Part shown: piece by piece, positions 21,276-30,176 of the stretch
How positions within the stretch are numbered: the first letter of the stretch is position 1
How the letters are laid out: each line of letters starts with the position of its first letter
DNA from: an uncultured Bacteroidales bacterium
GTDB taxonomy: Bacteria > Bacteroidota > Bacteroidia > Bacteroidales > UBA932
Assembly (NCBI GenBank): GCA_945874155.1
Contig: CAMCFO010000010.1
Span: 1 to 64,000, forward strand
Length of the DNA stretch: 64,000 bases
Reading direction: 5' to 3'
The notes under the pieces: generated by a model
The model's database searches: none
Told to the model about the DNA's origin: nothing
What the model saw: only the letters and a program-made list of their open reading frames with translations
Program-made: the position numbers and the translations under genes

Positions 21276-22634
21276 ATGGCAGAGAATATCAAGGAATACA
21301 TCAAGGCTAATGAAAGCCGGTTTTTCGAGGAGTTGTTCTCGCTTTTGAGAATACCTTCCGTCAGTTCCGACCCATCCCGCAAGGAGGATATGCTCCGTTG
21401 CGCGGAACGTCTTGCTGAATTGCTCCGTGAGGCGGGTGCAGACCTGGCCGAAATTTGTCCCACAGAAGGGGCTCCGGTGGTTTTCGCACAAAAAATGGTG
21501 TCTGAGTCTCTGCCTACGGTGCTGGTCTATGGCCATTATGATGTACAGCCTGCAGAGCCTCTTGAACTCTGGAAATCAGACCCTTTTGAACCCGAAATAA
21601 GGGACGGTGCCATCTATGCCAGAGGTGCTAATGACGACAAGGGGCAGCTTTTTATGCACGTAAAGGCTTTCGAATACCTCTGCCGCAATGGCCTTTTGAA
21701 GCATAATGTCAAGTTCATATTAGAAGGCGAAGAGGAAATCGGCAGCCCATCCCTTGCAAAGTGGGCGGCTGATAACCGGGAGAAATTGTCGGCTTCGGTG
21801 ATTCTGGTTTCGGACACGACTATGATTTCCGACAAGGTGCCTTCCATAAACTGCGGAATGCGCGGGCTTTCCTATGTTGAAGTGAAGGTCACCGGGCCGA
21901 ACAAGGACCTGCATTCCGGACATTATGGCGGAGCTGTGGCAAATCCGATAAATGTGCTCTGCGATATGATTTCTTCGCTCATAGACGAGGATGGCAGAGT
22001 GACTGTCAAGGGATTCTATGACGATGTCGTGGAGTTGTCGGCTCAGGACAGGGCTCAGCTCGCAAGGGCTCCATTCGATTTGGATGAATATAAGGAATTC
22101 CTTGATATTAAGGAAGTTAAAGGCGAAAAGGGCTATTCCACTCTGGAACGAACCGGCATACGCCCCTGCCTGGATGTATGTGGCATCTGGGGAGGATACA
22201 CAGGCGTAGGCTCAAAGACTGTGCTTCCTTCCGAGGCCCACGCCAAGATATCGATGCGTCTGGTGCCGAATCAGGACAGCGGGCACATAACGGAATTGTT
22301 TATGGAGCATTTCAACTCCATAGCTCCGGACTATGTCAAGGTGGAGGTAAAACCTTCCCACGGAGGCAACGGTTTCCTTATCCCAATCTCATCCAAGGCT
22401 TATCAGGCTGCATCGCGTGCAATGACGGAAGTCTATGGTATAGAGCCGGTTCCGAGTCGCGGAGGTGGAAGCATTCCTGTACTTGCAGACCTTCAGCAGA
22501 TACTCGGAATAGACCCTCTGCTTATGGGCTTCGGACTGGAAAGGGATACGATTCATTCTCCGAATGAGTCTTATCTGCTTAGCCAGTTCTTCGCCGGCAT
22601 CGAATCTATTGTCTTGTTTTACAAGTACTATTGA
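21276..22634 (+). CDS. M20-family metallopeptidase (dipeptidase)
   Basis: Zinc-dependent exopeptidase of 452 aa, similar to the M20 dipeptidase/carboxypeptidase family (CNDP/PepV-like). Metal ligands lie in VYGHYDVQPAE, ARGANDDKGQLF and EGEEEIGSPSL; the dimerisation-domain His motif is DLHSGHYGGAVANP, and SRGGGSIPVLADL is near the C-terminus. The ORF opens upstream at 21192 inside clpX, but MAENIKEY at 21276, two bases after the clpX stop, matches the family start. Its place behind clpPX suggests clean-up of peptides released by the protease, which is an inference. Confidence 0.9.
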   Translation: MAENIKEYIKANESRFFEELFSLLRIPSVSSDPSRKEDMLRCAERLAELLREAGADLAEICPTEGAPVVFAQKMVSESLPTVLVYGHYDVQPAEPLELWKSDPFEPEIRDGAIYARGANDDKGQLFMHVKAFEYLCRNGLLKHNVKFILEGEEEIGSPSLAKWAADNREKLSASVILVSDTTMISDKVPSINCGMRGLSYVEVKVTGPNKDLHSGHYGGAVANPINVLCDMISSLIDEDGRVTVKGFYDDVVELSAQDRAQLARAPFDLDEYKEFLDIKEVKGEKGYSTLERTGIRPCLDVCGIWGGYTGVGSKTVLPSEAHAKISMRLVPNQDSGHITELFMEHFNSIAPDYVKVEVKPSHGGNGFLIPISSKAYQAASRAMTEVYGIEPVPSRGGGSIPVLADLQQILGIDPLLMGFGLERDTIHSPNESYLLSQFFAGIESIVLFYKYY

Positions 22635-22653
22635 TATCCGTAAAAAGTCAGGT

Positions 22654-24024
22654 ATGAGTGTTTCTGCTATAGTTCTGATTTGTTTGGCAGCTCTGCTTTG
22701 CGGAGCTGCACTTGCTGTTTTGGTGGCTTCACATTTGTCTTCCCGACAGAAGGCTTTGCTATATGAGGCTCAGGAACGTGTCGATGAATTGGAAAAGTTG
22801 CTTTCTGACAGCCAGTCGGCCTGTCAGGTGCTTCAAACCAAGAATGATATGCTGCTTTCCTCACGTGAGGATGACAGTAAGCGCTATGAGGCGGCTTTGA
22901 ATGCCCAGAAGAGCCAGTTCGATACAGTCCTTGCTGCCCAACAGGCGAAGTTTGACGAAACGGTGGGGAAGATGACTGCGCAGTTGAAGGCGGCAACTGA
23001 GGATATGCTGAAGCAGCGTCAGAAGGAGTTTTCGGATTCAAGCAAAGAAAACATAGGTCAGGTCGTAACTCCACTGAAGGAAACCATTGAGAAAATGAAG
23101 CAGGCTCTCAATGATACGGCGTTGAAGCAGAGCCAGATAAACGGGGAGATGAAGGCCGGAATCGAAAATATGATGCGTCAGTCCGAGGCTGCCCGCAAGA
23201 GTGCTGATGAGCTTGCCAATGCCCTTCGTCACGGAAACAAGATGCAGGGTGACTGGGGTGAGGCGGTTTTGGACGAATTGCTCCGGTCTCAGGGCCTGAC
23301 ACCGGGAGTGCATTATGATGTGCAGTCTGTACTGAAGGATGCTTCCGGACGGACCGTTTATAATGAACAGGGGAGTATGCTCCGTCCCGATGTGATACTG
23401 CACCTTGATGAAAGCCGGGATGTGATTATAGACTCCAAGGTATCTCTAAGCGCATTTGTGGACTATGTGAATGCGGAAACTGAGGAAGACAGGCAGCGCT
23501 ATCTCAAAGAGCATATCGCCAGCTTGAACCAGCACGTGAAAGAACTTTCGCAGAAAGATTATTCTTCTTACGTCCAGCCACCCAAAATCCGTATGGACTA
23601 TGTGATTATGTTCGTCCCGCATACCGGTGCCCTGTGGACAGCCTTGAATATTCAGCCGGACTTGTGGCGCAAGGCAATGGAGAAAAATGTGTTCATTGCC
23701 GATGAACAGACTCTTTTTGCCGCTTTGAGGATTATCAATATGACCTGGACCCAGATAGCCCAGGTGCGCAACCACGAGAAAGTTTTCGAACTGGCCAACG
23801 AAATGATTGACAGGGTGGGCCAGTTTATGAAAAAATACGAAGACATAGGTTCTGCTCTGGAAAAGGCTCAGAAAGCTTATGAGGAAGGGGGCCGCAAACT
23901 TCAGCCCGGAGGTCAGAGCATCATCACAACCTGTGGCAAACTTCAGAAGTTGGGTGCACGCAACAGCCTCCGGAATCCGGTCCCTATGATTGCAGATTCC
24001 GAAGACAGTCTTTTGTCAGAATGA
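22654..24024 (+). CDS. rmuC: DNA recombination protein RmuC
   Basis: RmuC-family protein of 456 aa, linked by genetics in E. coli to limiting inversions at repeats. It has an N-terminal TM helix (IVLICLAALLCGAALAVLVASHL), a long coiled coil (about residues 30-200) and the nuclease-like core GNKMQGDWGEAVLDELLRSQG with LRPDVILHLDESRDVIIDSKVSLSAF. The ORF begins inside the previous gene at 22564, but MSVSAIV at 22654 (20 nt after the M20 stop) gives a proper membrane anchor. Its 3' end overlaps that of the convergent TonB receptor gene by 9 bp. Confidence 0.93.
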   Translation: MSVSAIVLICLAALLCGAALAVLVASHLSSRQKALLYEAQERVDELEKLLSDSQSACQVLQTKNDMLLSSREDDSKRYEAALNAQKSQFDTVLAAQQAKFDETVGKMTAQLKAATEDMLKQRQKEFSDSSKENIGQVVTPLKETIEKMKQALNDTALKQSQINGEMKAGIENMMRQSEAARKSADELANALRHGNKMQGDWGEAVLDELLRSQGLTPGVHYDVQSVLKDASGRTVYNEQGSMLRPDVILHLDESRDVIIDSKVSLSAFVDYVNAETEEDRQRYLKEHIASLNQHVKELSQKDYSSYVQPPKIRMDYVIMFVPHTGALWTALNIQPDLWRKAMEKNVFIADEQTLFAALRIINMTWTQIAQVRNHEKVFELANEMIDRVGQFMKKYEDIGSALEKAQKAYEEGGRKLQPGGQSIITTCGKLQKLGARNSLRNPVPMIADSEDSLLSE

Positions 24025-26367
24025 CAGGCACAGTCCGAAACTGAAGTTGCGCCCGAAACCCCAATAACCTCGGAAAGTCTCCAAATTATGGGAGGCTCCG
24101 TCTTTGCCCCTTTCTATATAGACGCTGTCCAGAAGGTTATTTCCGCCAAGGAAGATTCTGCAGCCCACATCTTCAGGATGGCTCTTGCGACGGGTCCAGC
24201 TCAGTTGAGCTCCAAGCAGATGGTAGGAAGGGAAGCGGTAGGACGGAGTCCTGTCGTCTGGATTTGTCCTTGTAACAGGGTCGAAATCAGCGTACATCCT
24301 GTCATTGAATCTCCAATTCAGATTTAACCCGAATCCCGCCGGAATATCTATGTCCAAATCAGCTCCAATCTGGGTCTGGGGTGCATCTCCAACAGGAAGG
24401 CCGGCGCAATAGACATTGATTTCGCCGATAGCATTTCCGGAATAGTGGTCGTAGATGGTGGCACTCACATCGTTCATCCACTTCCAGTTCCCCACAGAGG
24501 CGAAGGCACTGAGTCTTATCCAGTCGGTTATACGTTGTCGGATTTCAAACTCAACGCCACAGTGAAATGCATCAAGTCCCGTAACCATATATTTTACATC
24601 CAGTGAATTTTCCACTTTGTAGGCATTTGACATCAGACTTTTGTCTTTCCACAGGGATGCATAGCCGGTCAATTCCAAAGCACCGGAATTCCAGACCCAT
24701 CTCCAACCGGCCTCGCCCATCGCGTTCATTTCATTCTTGACATCCCGGCTGATTTCGTTGTTGCCAGATGCAAACCACACATTGGAATAGGGGAGACGGC
24801 TGTACCAGCCTCCATTGACATACAGGCTGTGACCAAGTCCTATCTTGTATAGTGCTCCTGCCTTGATGCTGCCACCCACTCCGCCTGCAAGCGGACTCCA
24901 AACATCCCCGCCATAGTAATTGTATTTGTCCCAGCGGCGTGTTGAAGCTCCGAAAACGGATGCTCCGAAGTTGACAGTCACTTTCTCTGACCTCCATCCG
25001 GCTGACAGGTATGCTGTTCCGTGATTGGTTACTTTTCCGTTGTCGGTTCTGATATAGTCCCCGACAGTCTTTACGGGATTTCTGCCTGCAAGCCCTGCGA
25101 GGGAGGTGTGCTCATAGTCCTCGAACCACCATTCCCCTCCCAGGAGGTCGCTGATTTTCTCATTCTCCCAGGTTGAATAATACTGATAGTGGATACCTGC
25201 GCCTATGGTCCATCCTCCATCCAGCCTGTATTCCATCGATGAAATGGCTCCGAAGTGGGTGTGTCCGGCCATATAGTCACTGAGTATGCTCAATGCCTGT
25301 CCGTCTTCCGTTTCCCGGTTTGATGCAATCACGCCGTCCCAGTCTATCAGGCCGTCCCTGCTGCGGTAGAGTATTGGAGTACTCTTGTTTTCGCTCCACC
25401 TTCCTCCTCCCTTGCCCACAGTGAAATAGACTGAGTTTTTCATGGAAATGCTTTCTCCCCTCCAGATATGCTGCAGGGTGAAATATGGCTTGAAATAATT
25501 GTTCAGGTTGAGATTGAAGGCCTGACCGTCCCGCAATCCCCAGTTCCTGTTGTATCTGAGTCCATATTTCTGCACCTCTTCCCAACTCAATCTCGTGCCT
25601 CTCTGTTCGTGTTGTTCGGGTGAGCCGAGGGCGGTGAGGATGAGTTTGTGGTCATTGCCTATGGTTTTGCAGACATTCAGCATATAGGCGAAGGAATTGA
25701 CCTTTGTGGCATCCACATAGCCGTCCCCACCTACATAAGAGGCCATCAGGTTGACCGACCAGCCTTTGGGAAGATTTCCGCTGCCAATCTTGAGAAAGGC
25801 TTTGACTGTGCCGTAGAAACTGCCGTAAATCCCCGCTTCGGCTTCAAACTTTTCATCCGGGACTTCAGTAACTATGTTGATGGTTCCTCCCACCGACCCG
25901 TCCGTAAGAAAAGACGACCCCACACCTTTCTGGACCTGTATGGCGTAGGTGGCATCTGCAAGTCCCATCCAGTTGTTCCAATACATATTTCCGCTGACAA
26001 GTCCGCTGATAGGTATCCCGTTCAGAGTGACTGCAATATTGGATTGTCCGAATCCCCGGATATTAAGTTTCGCATCTCCGTAACTACCTGATTCTGAGGT
26101 CGCATATAGGCTTGGGATGCCGTTCAGAAGTTCAGGATAGGTGCGGGATGCCCCGCGGGAGGAGAGAGTTGCCTTGTCCACGGTCTTGAGTCTGAGGGGA
26201 GAACCGGCATCCGAACTGAAATTGCTCCGGACTATTGATTCCTGGATGCTGAGAGTGTCGATGTAGCCGAGAGGCTCTGTGGAAGAATTTTTTAAGGGCA
26301 TATCGCTGTCCGGCACGACCGATGCCGAACAAAGAATTGCGATGCCCAAAAGCAAAGTAGTTGTCAT
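24016..26367 (-). CDS. TonB-dependent outer-membrane receptor under FMN riboswitch control
   Basis: Outer-membrane active transporter of 783 aa. The signal peptide is MTTTLLLGIAILCSASVV, the plug domain spans about residues 45-170 (RTYPELLNGIPSLYA, KLNIRGFGQSNIAVTLNGIP, VQKGVGSSFLTDGSVGGTINIV), and a 22-strand-type barrel ends in FSFGLCLSF. There is no SusC-like carboxypeptidase domain and no SusD partner. The ORF track opens at a TTG (26412); the first ATG in frame at 26367 begins a clean signal peptide. An FMN riboswitch lies 52 nt upstream, so the natural reading is uptake of riboflavin or a related flavin. That substrate is inferred from regulation only. It is transcribed alone. Confidence 0.88.
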   Translation of the reverse strand: MTTTLLLGIAILCSASVVPDSDMPLKNSSTEPLGYIDTLSIQESIVRSNFSSDAGSPLRLKTVDKATLSSRGASRTYPELLNGIPSLYATSESGSYGDAKLNIRGFGQSNIAVTLNGIPISGLVSGNMYWNNWMGLADATYAIQVQKGVGSSFLTDGSVGGTINIVTEVPDEKFEAEAGIYGSFYGTVKAFLKIGSGNLPKGWSVNLMASYVGGDGYVDATKVNSFAYMLNVCKTIGNDHKLILTALGSPEQHEQRGTRLSWEEVQKYGLRYNRNWGLRDGQAFNLNLNNYFKPYFTLQHIWRGESISMKNSVYFTVGKGGGRWSENKSTPILYRSRDGLIDWDGVIASNRETEDGQALSILSDYMAGHTHFGAISSMEYRLDGGWTIGAGIHYQYYSTWENEKISDLLGGEWWFEDYEHTSLAGLAGRNPVKTVGDYIRTDNGKVTNHGTAYLSAGWRSEKVTVNFGASVFGASTRRWDKYNYYGGDVWSPLAGGVGGSIKAGALYKIGLGHSLYVNGGWYSRLPYSNVWFASGNNEISRDVKNEMNAMGEAGWRWVWNSGALELTGYASLWKDKSLMSNAYKVENSLDVKYMVTGLDAFHCGVEFEIRQRITDWIRLSAFASVGNWKWMNDVSATIYDHYSGNAIGEINVYCAGLPVGDAPQTQIGADLDIDIPAGFGLNLNWRFNDRMYADFDPVTRTNPDDRTPSYRFPSYHLLGAQLSWTRRKSHPEDVGCRIFLGGNNLLDSVYIERGKDGASHNLETFRGYWGFGRNFSFGLCLSF

Positions 26368-26375
26368 AGCATTTT

Positions 26376-26415
26376 GCCTTAAACTGTTAAACTTTCGGTA
26401 CACACAATTCAAGGC
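26376..26415 (-). promoter_or_regulatory. Possible expression-platform hairpin of the FMN riboswitch
   Basis: Between the aptamer and the start codon an 8-bp helix can form on the minus-strand RNA: GCCTTGAA with TTTAAGGC, with one G-U pair. Its 3' arm includes an AAGG lying about 10 nt before the ATG, and its 5' arm abuts the aptamer's closing stem. This fits ligand-dependent hiding of the ribosome-binding region, but I cannot fold it here. Confidence 0.45.
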
Positions 26416-26418
26416 TTT

Positions 26419-26574
26419 CTTCTTTCATCCAGACTGAGAAGCCGATCTCGGTTGCCTCTGGGGCCGTTTCCGAGGAGTTTCAGCTTCAATACTGTCGGTG
26501 CCGTAGTTTCAACGGCTCGTGCCTTTCGGCTCGCGGACTATACCGCCGATCGGGATTTTCACCCTGCCCTGAAG
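26419..26574 (-). ncRNA. FMN riboswitch (RFN element)
   Basis: Read on the minus strand, the RNA begins CUUCAGGGCAGGGUGAAA, continues UCCCGAUCGGCGGU and GUCCGCGAGCC, and ends with CAGUCUGGAUGAAAGAAG. These are the invariant blocks of the RFN element, in the right order, with the closing CUUC/GAAG helix. Between them lie variable hairpins, including GAGCCG...CGGC and a longer arm near AGCUGAAAC. Length (about 156 nt) is within the family range. It is the leader of the TonB receptor gene. FMN riboswitches normally repress flavin synthesis or import genes when FMN is plentiful. Confidence 0.93.
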
Positions 26575-26585
26575 TAATGCGGGCG

Positions 26586-26593
26586 CAAAGATA
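26586..26593 (-). promoter_or_regulatory. -7 box of the FMN riboswitch / receptor transcript
   Basis: CAAAGATA on the plus strand reads TATCTTTG on the minus strand, about 12 nt before the aptamer. Transcription would begin within a few bases of the riboswitch. No clear -33 TTG was found at the expected spacing. Confidence 0.65.
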
Positions 26594-26660
26594 ATTATTT
26601 TTTTTGTAATTGAGTCTTGTCATTTTGTCGTACAATATATGGGACTGAAAAATTTTTCCA

Positions 26661-26668
26661 TATATTTG
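26661..26668 (+). promoter_or_regulatory. -7 box upstream of the Sel1 gene
   Basis: TATATTTG lies 43 bases before the start codon. A CATTTTGTC motif that resembles one upstream of grpE lies 34-42 bases further upstream. Confidence 0.55.
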
Positions 26669-26710
26669 TCTAATCCACTTATGTCTGCAAAGACACCAAA
26701 CTAACAGTTT

Positions 26711-27985
26711 ATGGCAAACTCAATTTTTTCATCATCAGAAGTTATAAATCTGATGAAGGCTTGCAAAACAGAAGATGCATTCCGCCTGATTGTACCCCAC
26801 GTACACAATGATGTCCACGCCCAAGCCTTGTTCTGCCAGTTGCTCCGTTCCAGTCAGAACATTTTCCTGATTATGGAGTCCTTCAAGGATTTTGTGGAAA
26901 AATATGCCCTTGAGGGCAATCCGTGGATGCAATATGCCTGGGCCCGTTACCACGATTGTATCAACCCGGAGCCAGATTCAATTCAAATAGCCGAGGAATA
27001 TTACAACAAGGCCATCGGTGCAGGCATTGCGGACGCAAGAATGTTCCTTGCATATTTCTGGAGGGACGGAGATTTTGGGATGGTGGACCGTTCACGCTAC
27101 ATCAGAGAGAGGGAACGCGCTGTCAGAGAAGACAGTCACGCAGCCGTCCAGCAGCAACTGCGTGACATCTGTTATGGAAATGGAGGCTATGAGGCAGACC
27201 CGGACAAGGCTTTCAGGATGTTGTCGAAGTTCATTCAGGAGTCCAATGATCAGAATTACTATATCGATCCCCGATATTATACCCTCTACGGAGATATTCT
27301 GGAGGCTCTCGGAGAAAAGGAAAAATCTGTGGTGTTCTACAATCACGCTCTGAATCAGGGAGATAAGGGGGCGTTCTTCAACCTTATGGTTTCATCCTAT
27401 ATGGATGAGAATTACAAACTCAAGAATTCAGATGAGTCACAAGAGTTTATGCAACGCGGACAGAATCTGCTTTGCGGGGATGCATTTATGTCTATTCAAT
27501 GGGCTGTGGATCCGGAATATTGGGACGATTATGGTGAGGAATTGCAGGCGACAATTACGGATAGCCTGAAGAATGATTTGGAGATTGCTCACAGGCTCGG
27601 GGCCAAATTGGCAGAATACTCAATGGGCTGCCATTACTATTATGGCGACTGCGGCTTTGAGCAGGATAATGAGCAGGCTTTCTCCTGGTTTGCCAAGGGT
27701 GCCCTTCGCAGATGTGCGTCCTGTTACGCTATGATAGTCACTATGTTTGACGAGGGCACAAATCCAGACCGCTATGGTGAGGATTTCAAGTATGAAGCAA
27801 TGATTCGTTCTTTGCGCTTAGGCAATGAGGATATGCTCCCGCGTGTGGTGGAAGCATATCAGAACGATCATTTCACTGAATATGCCGCTGAAATTGAGCA
27901 GTATTACCTCCCGAAATATCAAGACTCCGACATCACCGACGACGAACTTCCGGACGACGATGGCCGTTTTGACGCTTGGGCCTGA
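26711..27985 (+). CDS. Sel1/TPR-like repeat protein
   Basis: Cytoplasmic-looking protein of 424 aa with no signal peptide. It contains Sel1-like repeats, visible as AEEYYNKAIGAGIADARMFLA, KSVVFYNHALNQGDKGAFFNL, LAEYSMGCHYYYGDCGFEQD and EQAFSWFAKGALRRCASC. Such repeats mediate protein-protein contact; no enzymatic domain is visible. The C-terminus is very acidic (DSDITDDELPDDDGRFD). It has its own promoter and is monocistronic, lying between the riboswitch leader and tRNA-Phe. Its function is unknown. Confidence 0.75.
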   Translation: MANSIFSSSEVINLMKACKTEDAFRLIVPHVHNDVHAQALFCQLLRSSQNIFLIMESFKDFVEKYALEGNPWMQYAWARYHDCINPEPDSIQIAEEYYNKAIGAGIADARMFLAYFWRDGDFGMVDRSRYIRERERAVREDSHAAVQQQLRDICYGNGGYEADPDKAFRMLSKFIQESNDQNYYIDPRYYTLYGDILEALGEKEKSVVFYNHALNQGDKGAFFNLMVSSYMDENYKLKNSDESQEFMQRGQNLLCGDAFMSIQWAVDPEYWDDYGEELQATITDSLKNDLEIAHRLGAKLAEYSMGCHYYYGDCGFEQDNEQAFSWFAKGALRRCASCYAMIVTMFDEGTNPDRYGEDFKYEAMIRSLRLGNEDMLPRVVEAYQNDHFTEYAAEIEQYYLPKYQDSDITDDELPDDDGRFDAWA

Positions 27986-28055
27986 CAGTTTTATGGAAAA
28001 ATAAAGCTCGATTCGTGGCGGCAGTCAGGATGCTATAAGCGGGTCGAACAACAGA

Positions 28056-28094
28056 TGAAAAGAAACCCCTCTCAGAATGTACTGAGAGGGGTTT
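28056..28094 (-). terminator. Terminator of tRNA-Phe
   Basis: Perfect 13-bp inverted repeat AAACCCCTCTCAG/CTGAGAGGGGTTT with a 6-nt loop. On the minus strand it is followed by TTTCTTTTC, so it ends the tRNA-Phe transcript. On the plus strand it could also stop read-through from the Sel1 gene. Confidence 0.85.
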
Positions 28095-28097
28095 GGG

Positions 28098-28170
28098 TGG
28101 TGTCACCGGGAATCGAACCAGGGACACAAGGATTTTCAGTCCTTTGCTCTACCAACTGAGCTATGACACC
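28098..28170 (-). tRNA. tRNA-Phe (GAA)
   Basis: A 73-nt cloverleaf on the minus strand. The acceptor stem is GGTGTCA/TGACACC with discriminator A, the D arm AGCTCAGTTGGTAGAGC, and the T arm CCTGGTTCGATTCCCGG. The anticodon loop in GGACTGAAAATCC reads GAA. CCA is not encoded. Confidence 0.97.
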
Positions 28171-28201
28171 GTTTTGTTGTGCCGTTGTTCAAACGGGATT
28201 G

Positions 28202-28232
28202 CAAAGGTAGACATTTTTTCTGACTTTGCAAA
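28202..28232 (-). promoter_or_regulatory. Promoter of tRNA-Phe
   Basis: On the minus strand TTTG (28232-28229), a 19-nt spacer and TACCTTTG (28209-28202) give a consensus promoter ending 31 nt before the tRNA. Confidence 0.85.
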
Positions 28233-28257
28233 TTTTCACAACGTTTTTTTTGAAATT

Positions 28258-28278
28258 AGTAATTTTTTGAGGATTACT
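28258..28278. repeat. Mini-copy of the interspersed repeat at the dnaJ stop codon
   Basis: AGTAATTTTTTGAGGATTAC plus T differs at two positions from the 3' terminal 21 nt of the 162-bp elements and carries AGTAAT and ATTACT ends. It overlaps the last base of the dnaJ stop codon. It may be a decayed or internally deleted copy. Confidence 0.5.
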
Positions 28279-29429
28279 TAGTCGAACAAATTCTTCAGTC
28301 TGTCGAAGAAGGACTTGTCTTCTTTGTTCGGTGATGGGTTGAAATCAGGATTGTTGCGGAGAGATTCTGCAAGTTTCTTGCTTTCGTGGCTCAGATGCTT
28401 TGGAACCCAGACTGCGATTTTCACATAGAGGTTACCGCAGCCGTAGCTGTTCAGACTTGGCAGACCTTTGCCCCTGAGGGTGATTACTGTGCCTGATTGT
28501 GTGCCTGGTTCCACCTTCACTGTCTGGGTGTTGCCGTTGAGCAGTTTAACCTCAAGTTCGCAGCCAAGCATTGCATCCGGAACGGATATTATTTTAGTAC
28601 TATAGAGGTCATTGCCCTTGCGGATGAACTCTTCGCTGTTCTCCACATCGATTACCACCAGTAGGTCTCCGTTGACCCCGTTGTTCCGTCCGGCATTTCC
28701 GCCTCCGCTCACCCTCAGCTGCATTCCGTCTTCAACACCGGCAGGAATGTTTACTTTCACAGTCTCACGCTTGCGCACCAAACCGGAGCCACCGCAATCC
28801 GGACAAGGTTTGGATACAACTTTGCCTATTCCATTGCACTGCTGGCAGGTTGAGTACTCCACACTCTGACCTAAGAAGGAAGGAACCACCCTCTTGTAAC
28901 TTCCCGTGCCTTTGCAGGCTGGACAGATCTTGATGTCAGAGGATGATTTTGCACCTTTTCCGCCGCAACTTCCGCAAGGAGAGTACCTTTCAATGCTGAT
29001 ATCTTTTGTGGCACCTGTGGCAACCTCAGCAAGGGTAAGTTTGGTGTGCACCCTTATGTCCTTGCCTCTGAATACTCTTTCCTGAGGACCGTTGTCGAAA
29101 CCGAATCCGCTGAATCCTCCGCCGAATGCACTTCCAAAGATGTCCCTCAAGAAGTCATTTATGTCTCCAAAACCTCGGCTGAAATCCGGTCCAGGATTGT
29201 CCCCCAGACCTGCTGCACCGAATCTGTCGTATTTTGCTCTCTTGTCCGGGTCGCTCAGGACAGAATATGCCTCAGTCGCCTCTTTGAATTTCTCTTCGGC
29301 TTCTTTGTCACCCGGATTCTTGTCCGGATGGTATTTTATGGCCAATGCTCTATAGGCCTTCTTTATCTGATCAGCGCTCGCATTCTTTTCAACTCCGAGC
29401 ACTTCGTAATAATCTCTTTTTGCTGCCAT
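28278..29429 (-). CDS. dnaJ: Chaperone protein DnaJ
   Basis: Hsp40 co-chaperone (383 aa) that delivers clients to DnaK and stimulates its ATPase. The J domain has the HPD motif ([16 protein letters not shown]). A Gly/Phe-rich linker follows ([16 protein letters not shown]), then four zinc-finger CxxCxGxG repeats ([32 protein letters not shown]) and the C-terminal substrate-binding domains. The start ATG lies two bases after the grpE stop, so grpE-dnaJ form an operon. dnaK is not in the window. Confidence 0.97.
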   Translation of the reverse strand: MAAKRDYYEVLGVEKNASADQIKKAYRALAIKYHPDKNPGDKEAEEKFKEATEAYSVLSDPDKRAKYDRFGAAGLGDNPGPDFSRGFGDINDFLRDIFGSAFGGGFSGFGFDNGPQERVFRGKDIRVHTKLTLAEVATGATKDISIERYSPCGSCGGKGAKSSSDIKICPACKGTGSYKRVVPSFLGQSVEYSTCQQCNGIGKVVSKPCPDCGGSGLVRKRETVKVNIPAGVEDGMQLRVSGGGNAGRNNGVNGDLLVVIDVENSEEFIRKGNDLYSTKIISVPDAMLGCELEVKLLNGNTQTVKVEPGTQSGTVITLRGKGLPSLNSYGCGNLYVKIAVWVPKHLSHESKKLAESLRNNPDFNPSPNKEDKSFFDRLKNLFD

Positions 29430-29431
29430 AA

Positions 29432-30049
29432 TTAAATTCCTACAACAACTTTTGCAAATCGTATAACCTTACCGTTGAGTTTGTAACCAGTCTGAACGAC
29501 ATCGAAAACTTTGCCCTTCTTGTCCTCTTCAGTGACCGGCAACTGTGCCACAGCTTCGTGGACATCAGTATCGAAAACGCATCCCTGAGCTTCAATCGGA
29601 GACAAGCCCTTGCTCTTGAGATATCCTATCAATTTATTGTAAATCAACTCTGTGCCTTCTTTGGCTGCAGGGGAGTCGTTGGAATCAGTCAAGACTTTAA
29701 TAGCTCGTTCACAGTCGTCCAAGACAACCAGGAGACCTTTGATTGTGTCCTCTGCCGCTGTGGTCACCAAGTCCAATTTCTCCTGTGCGGTGCGACGTCT
29801 GTAATTGTCGAATTCAGCCATCAGCCTTACATAGGAGTCCTGAGTCTTTGAAAGTGTGTCAGTTGCTTCTGTCAGTTTGGCCTCCATATCCTTCAGGTTC
29901 TGGCGTGTATCAGCCAGTTCCTTCTCCAACTTGTCGCATTTTTTGCGCTCCTTCCTGCTCATTTCTGGGCACTCGGCTTTCTCTTTATCCAATTCTTCAA
30001 CTGCTTCGTTATCAGGTGTTTCCTTAATTGGTTGCTCTGTATTTTCCAT
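29432..30049 (-). CDS. grpE: Nucleotide exchange factor GrpE
   Basis: Exchange factor for DnaK. From [10 protein letters not shown] at 30049 it is 205 aa; other ATGs at 30058 and 30064 are possible, and the ORF's opening residues to 30142 look untranslated. It has an acidic N-terminus, a long coiled coil ([27 protein letters not shown]), and the GrpE core [24 protein letters not shown] with the C-terminal [18 protein letters not shown] palindrome, TGACA-AAA-TGTCA, lies about 80-90 nt upstream and may be a stress operator. Confidence 0.96.
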   Translation of the reverse strand: MENTEQPIKETPDNEAVEELDKEKAECPEMSRKERKKCDKLEKELADTRQNLKDMEAKLTEATDTLSKTQDSYVRLMAEFDNYRRRTAQEKLDLVTTAAEDTIKGLLVVLDDCERAIKVLTDSNDSPAAKEGTELIYNKLIGYLKSKGLSPIEAQGCVFDTDVHEAVAQLPVTEEDKKGKVFDVVQTGYKLNGKVIRFAKVVVGI

Positions 30050-30128
30050 ATTTTGCATCGTCATTAAAATTCCACTTTGTCCAATCGGACCAAAGCTTAA
30101 ACTCAAAGAGTGAGCCAGCCCTAAAATG

Positions 30129-30141
30129 TGACAAAATGTCA
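30129..30141. promoter_or_regulatory. TGACA/TGTCA palindrome upstream of grpE-dnaJ
   Basis: Perfect 5-bp inverted repeat TGACA-AAA-TGTCA. On the minus strand it continues as TGTCACATTTTAG, nearly identical to a site before the SpoU methyltransferase gene at 62187. It is a candidate binding site; no regulator is known from the sequence. Confidence 0.4.
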
Positions 30142-30176
30142 TATCTCAAACTGGCTCCCTATCTTGGCATCAAGCC

